The translations under genes were made by a program, and so were the position numbers. DNA of 64,000 nt from Escallonia rubra (lineage: Eukaryota; Streptophyta; Magnoliopsida; Escalloniales; Escalloniaceae). The notes beneath the pieces are model-generated. The model was not told the DNA's origin. It searched no databases and was given only the letters and a program-made list of their open reading frames with translations. Numbering within the stretch: the first letter of the stretch is position 1; the number at the start of each line of letters is the position of its first letter. Below, piece after piece: positions 61,588-64,000 of the stretch. The stretch spans positions 72,501 to 136,500 of the forward strand of contig JAVXUO010002323.1 in the NCBI GenBank assembly GCA_033065855.1, read 5' to 3'.

Positions 61588-61960
61588 ATGCACTGCTTAC
61601 CACCCACCCTCGTAGTGATCATGGCCGGTAAGAGATGCTTAATAGGTGCTTAGAGACATACCTCAGGTGCATGTTCAATGATATGCCTAAACAATTGGCG
61701 AAATGGTTCTCCCTGGCTGAACTTTGGTATTACAGCACCCATCACAGTGCACACAGGATGACCCTAGCTATTCCATGCGCTTTATGGTTATACCCCCAAG
61801 TCAATAAATCTATAACATCTCAAGCTTACAACTTTGTTAAAGAAAGAAGAAAGGTGTTGCACTTTCTCAAAGTAATTTGGTACTTGCTCAAGCGAGGATG
61901 CAACAACATGCCAATCAGCACAGGACAGAGAGACACTTTAAGGTTGGGGACCTAGTGTGT
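61588..61960 (+). pseudogene. Ty3/gypsy integrase C-terminal fragment
   Basis: The frames read TAYHPPS and, after stops, LNRCLETYLRCMFNDMPKQL, AKWFSLAELWYYSTHHSAH, then a degraded KVGDLVY equivalent. These match the NRCLETYLRC...EWWYNT block of gypsy integrases. Frameshifts and stops are present. It follows the primer-binding site by only about 80 bases, so gag, protease, RT and RNase H are deleted. Confidence 0.82.
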
Positions 61961-62177
61961 CTCCCACTTAAAGAAATAGGTTGAAACCAGAGGAAGGACA
62001 AATCCTGATGGAGTGAATCGCTATTATAGACTAAAATGCAGAATACCCTAGGTGCTTGTAAAATGATCTAACACAACCGAGGGAGACACAAACTGGGGAG
62101 TTCTCCTTCTCGAGGTCGATTTCCAACTTATGGCCCTTGGGGACAAGGGTGGTCTTTAGTAGGGGACATGAATATAA

Positions 62178-62599
62178 TGACCTAAGCTCTAGGACCAGCT
62201 AAGCTGACGCTGAGGACTAAAGGACCAAGCCAACAAGTTCAACTGCTGAAAATAGGGGAATCATCTACAACAGAAAGAACAATAATAATGTAGTAATTTA
62301 CTTGCAAAGTGATGCCCTTTTGGTTTTAAAAAACTATGTACACAGGTTGAGACGTGCCAATATTAATTGGTAGCTTCTCCCCATACTCTTTATGTTTGAA
62401 ATCTGAATTGTAATAACAATCCCTTAAAACAGGGGGGAATGATCACATGTTTATGCTTGATGAAAATTGAATACAAGTCTTCTCATCTCTCCCTCTATCT
62501 CTACATTCCCTGTTTTAGTCCAATACACCATTAAATGATGGTCAGCTTGCTGTTGATCATCAGAGTTTCATTGCAGTGTCTCTTGCTCGATACACTACA
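62178..62599 (+). repeat. Right LTR of the gypsy remnant
   Basis: Starts with TGACCTAAGC and ends near GATACACTACA. It contains about 60 bases with no equivalent in the left LTR near 62520-62575. Confidence 0.72.
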
Positions 62600-63208
62600 A
62601 TTGAACATATAAACAAGAAACACAACAAATTGGCTTCTTCTTAAAATTAACATAACAAACTAGAAACAAGAAATAATTTGAACATTGGACTGTGGTGATA
62701 TATTTGATGTCACGGTGGACAATGTGTGTAGATTGATCCCTAAGAATTGAGACATTTGCATGTACTAGGCTACTCTAGAATTCTCTACAATGCACAAGAC
62801 AAGTGCTAGAAAAATAACTAGAGAACCGTGGAACTTTCTGGAGGGTGTTCCAATAAGCTGCCATGTCGTGTCCTCGTTAGTGAGCGCATGGTGTAACCTC
62901 TCAAATTTGTCTCACTTTCATTCGGTGCGGGACAGTGTGTTCCGTAGCTTGACTTTTTTTTTTCAAGAAATGAAAACCATTGGGGCAGAAGAAACAAAAT
63001 TGAGGGTTAGATCCATAGTTGTGGGACTTGCAGAAAAATATTGAACAACAGCTCGGAAGTAGAAGATCAAAATGCAATACATTCTCCTTGGGTGACATGA
63101 AACACTACATAGTTTTTGAACCAATGTGATGATGAATCTGTGTGTTGGAAGTCTGCATATTCCATTTTATTGATCACTAGTCAAAGAATGAACAAAAAAA
63201 ATCACTTC
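62600..63208. other. 3' flank of the AGPase-like gene
   Basis: Probably includes the 3'UTR of the gene ending at 63209. I see no supported coding region here. Confidence 0.35.
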
Positions 63209-64000
63209 TTAGAGGATGCTGCCATCTGGGATTACTGCACTCCTTAGAATTACAACTATCCCCGCTGTGATGATGTAGCCATTAGCTTCATTGTTCCCTT
63301 CCTGGACACTGTCATTGTTTATGATCTACATAACACCAACAGCACACGCATTTGACATTAGTAACAACATCATTTAAGTTAGTTACCCTCAAACAGAAAA
63401 ATGTAGCCAATCTTGAGTCTGACGACATCAAGTAGAAATTCTTATACTTGGTTATGACTACTGGACATATTATCAAAGGGAAAAAAAGGAAAGAACAGAA
63501 GAAGAACCAGTTGTAAGACAGTGAGAATTGAAAAGTTAAAGTACCATAACATTTTTTCCAATCCTTGCATTCTTGTCTACTATGGCTTTCCTTATGCGGG
63601 AACCTTCCCCAATCCCAATTGGAATGCACGTACTCTTCCTTTCATCTTCAGTCTGCTGCACATACGCACTTGTATGAGAAGCAGATTTGATTAGCGGGTG
63701 TTTGGAACCATGCACGATCAAAGCTAATATCCTCGACTTTGTATTATCTTTCTCAGTTTCATGTTTGTTATTTGAAAAGGATTGACGTCGGTCATGGAAG
63801 AGTCATTACGGTTGGGAGAAAGCAAGATCTGTACTTTAGATGGAGGCGCTCCTTGTAGGTGTAAAAATGCATACTGTTGAGAGCTAATGGCATTTTCAAG
63901 TTATCCACTATTGCGTGGTTCCAAACACCTTAAAAGGAATAATAATGAAGAAGAGGTAAGAATCCTTAAAGCATCTTACTTGATAGATATCTGAACCCAT
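63209..64000 (-). CDS. APS2: ADP-glucose pyrophosphorylase small-subunit-2-like, 3' end (partial)
   Basis: Three exons, 64000-63980 (open at the window edge), 63652-63545 and 63325-63209, join in frame and give the last 81 residues. They contain [15 protein letters not shown], then [37 protein letters not shown] and the end [17 protein letters not shown]. This is the C-terminal left-handed beta-helix of glucose-1-phosphate adenylyltransferase, which makes ADP-glucose for starch in plastids. The [11 protein letters not shown] and [14 protein letters not shown] ending fits the APS2 branch better than the main small subunit. In Arabidopsis APS2 is considered catalytically inactive; whether that holds here depends on residues outside the window. 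Confidence 0.9.
63697..63929. mobile_element. Small MITE in an intron of the AGPase-like gene
   Basis: Perfect 14-bp inverted repeats GGTGTTTGGAACCA (63697-63710) and TGGTTCCAAACACC (63916-63929) bound 233 bases of non-coding DNA. The element lies entirely in the intron between the first and second visible exons. A target duplication was not resolved. Confidence 0.65.

Larger units (their letters stand above)
61120..62599 (+). mobile_element. Ty3/gypsy LTR-retrotransposon remnant, internally deleted
   Basis: Two similar LTRs (61120-61493 and 62178-62599) begin TGACCTGAGCTCTAGG and TGACCTAAGCTCTAGG. They share an AATATTAATT(T/G)GTAGCTTC block, a TGCTTGATGAAAATTGAATA block, and a (T/C)TACATTCC block. 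After the left LTR comes TATCAGAGC (61500-61508), the initiator-Met tRNA primer-binding core. Before the right LTR is TTGGGGACAAGGGTGG, the usual pol-end/polypurine neighbourhood. Only the integrase end survives between. The right LTR holds about 60 extra bases near its end. Confidence 0.85.

Noticed and set aside
1-64000. tRNA, rRNA or CRISPR loci
   Set aside because: No cloverleaf with A/B boxes, rRNA segment or regularly spaced direct-repeat array was recognised on reading both strands.

Overview
This window is nuclear DNA from a flowering plant, most likely a core eudicot. It has AT-rich, repeat-laden intergenic DNA, GT-AG introns, plant-specific gene families (ARGOS-like, SKIP35, LEA_2, RAP-domain, ADP-glucose pyrophosphorylase) and plant-type transposons. 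I see no prokaryotic, organellar, rRNA, tRNA or CRISPR content. The species cannot be named from the sequence.

Five host genes are supported. From left to right they are: SKIP35 (+, 2294-6486, three coding exons); an ARGOS-LIKE / organ-size gene (-, 12018-12392, with a 5'UTR intron and promoter reaching about 13.59 kb); a LEA_2 'Lea14-type' desiccation protein (-, 31247-32206, with a predicted 3.4 kb 5'UTR intron and an ABRE-bearing promoter near 35.7-35.8 kb); the chloroplast RAP-domain protein (-, 55083-60275, three exons, the last lying 3 kb away from the rest); and the 3' end of an ADP-glucose pyrophosphorylase small-subunit-2-like gene (-, 63209-64000, running off the right edge). From memory, the Arabidopsis counterparts of the first three are At2g44090, At2g44080 and At2g44060, so the left half looks like a conserved microsyntenic block expanded by transposons.

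The rest is mostly mobile DNA. 7.6-9.6 kb holds a decayed LINE. 15468-20460 is a complete but mutated hAT element (8-bp target duplication, BED-finger transposase) whose intron carries an antisense fragment resembling the silencing factor MOM1. 14.2-27.1 kb contains five copies of a MITE-like family with a GC-rich CCACCGCCGG core. One copy is split by a 1145-bp MULE with ~85-bp terminal inverted repeats and a perfect 9-bp target duplication. 37.2 to about 53 kb (possibly to 54.3 kb) is a nest: one minus-strand LINE (ORF1 with DUF4283 and zinc knuckle, endonuclease, reverse transcriptase, RVT-zf) interrupted by a GC-rich-ended hAT element (37997-41721) and by a PIF/Harbinger element (about 46.17-51.95 kb). 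61120-62599 is a Ty3/gypsy remnant with two LTRs and only part of its integrase left.

No single novel multi-gene system is evident. The observations most worth following are: the MOM1-like fragment inside the hAT intron; a spliced upstream ORF ending directly against the ARGOS-LIKE start codon; host-like exon fragments in the MULE and in the Harbinger element; the GC-core MITE family; and the RAP gene's split RAP domain with an unrecognised reading frame in its long intron.
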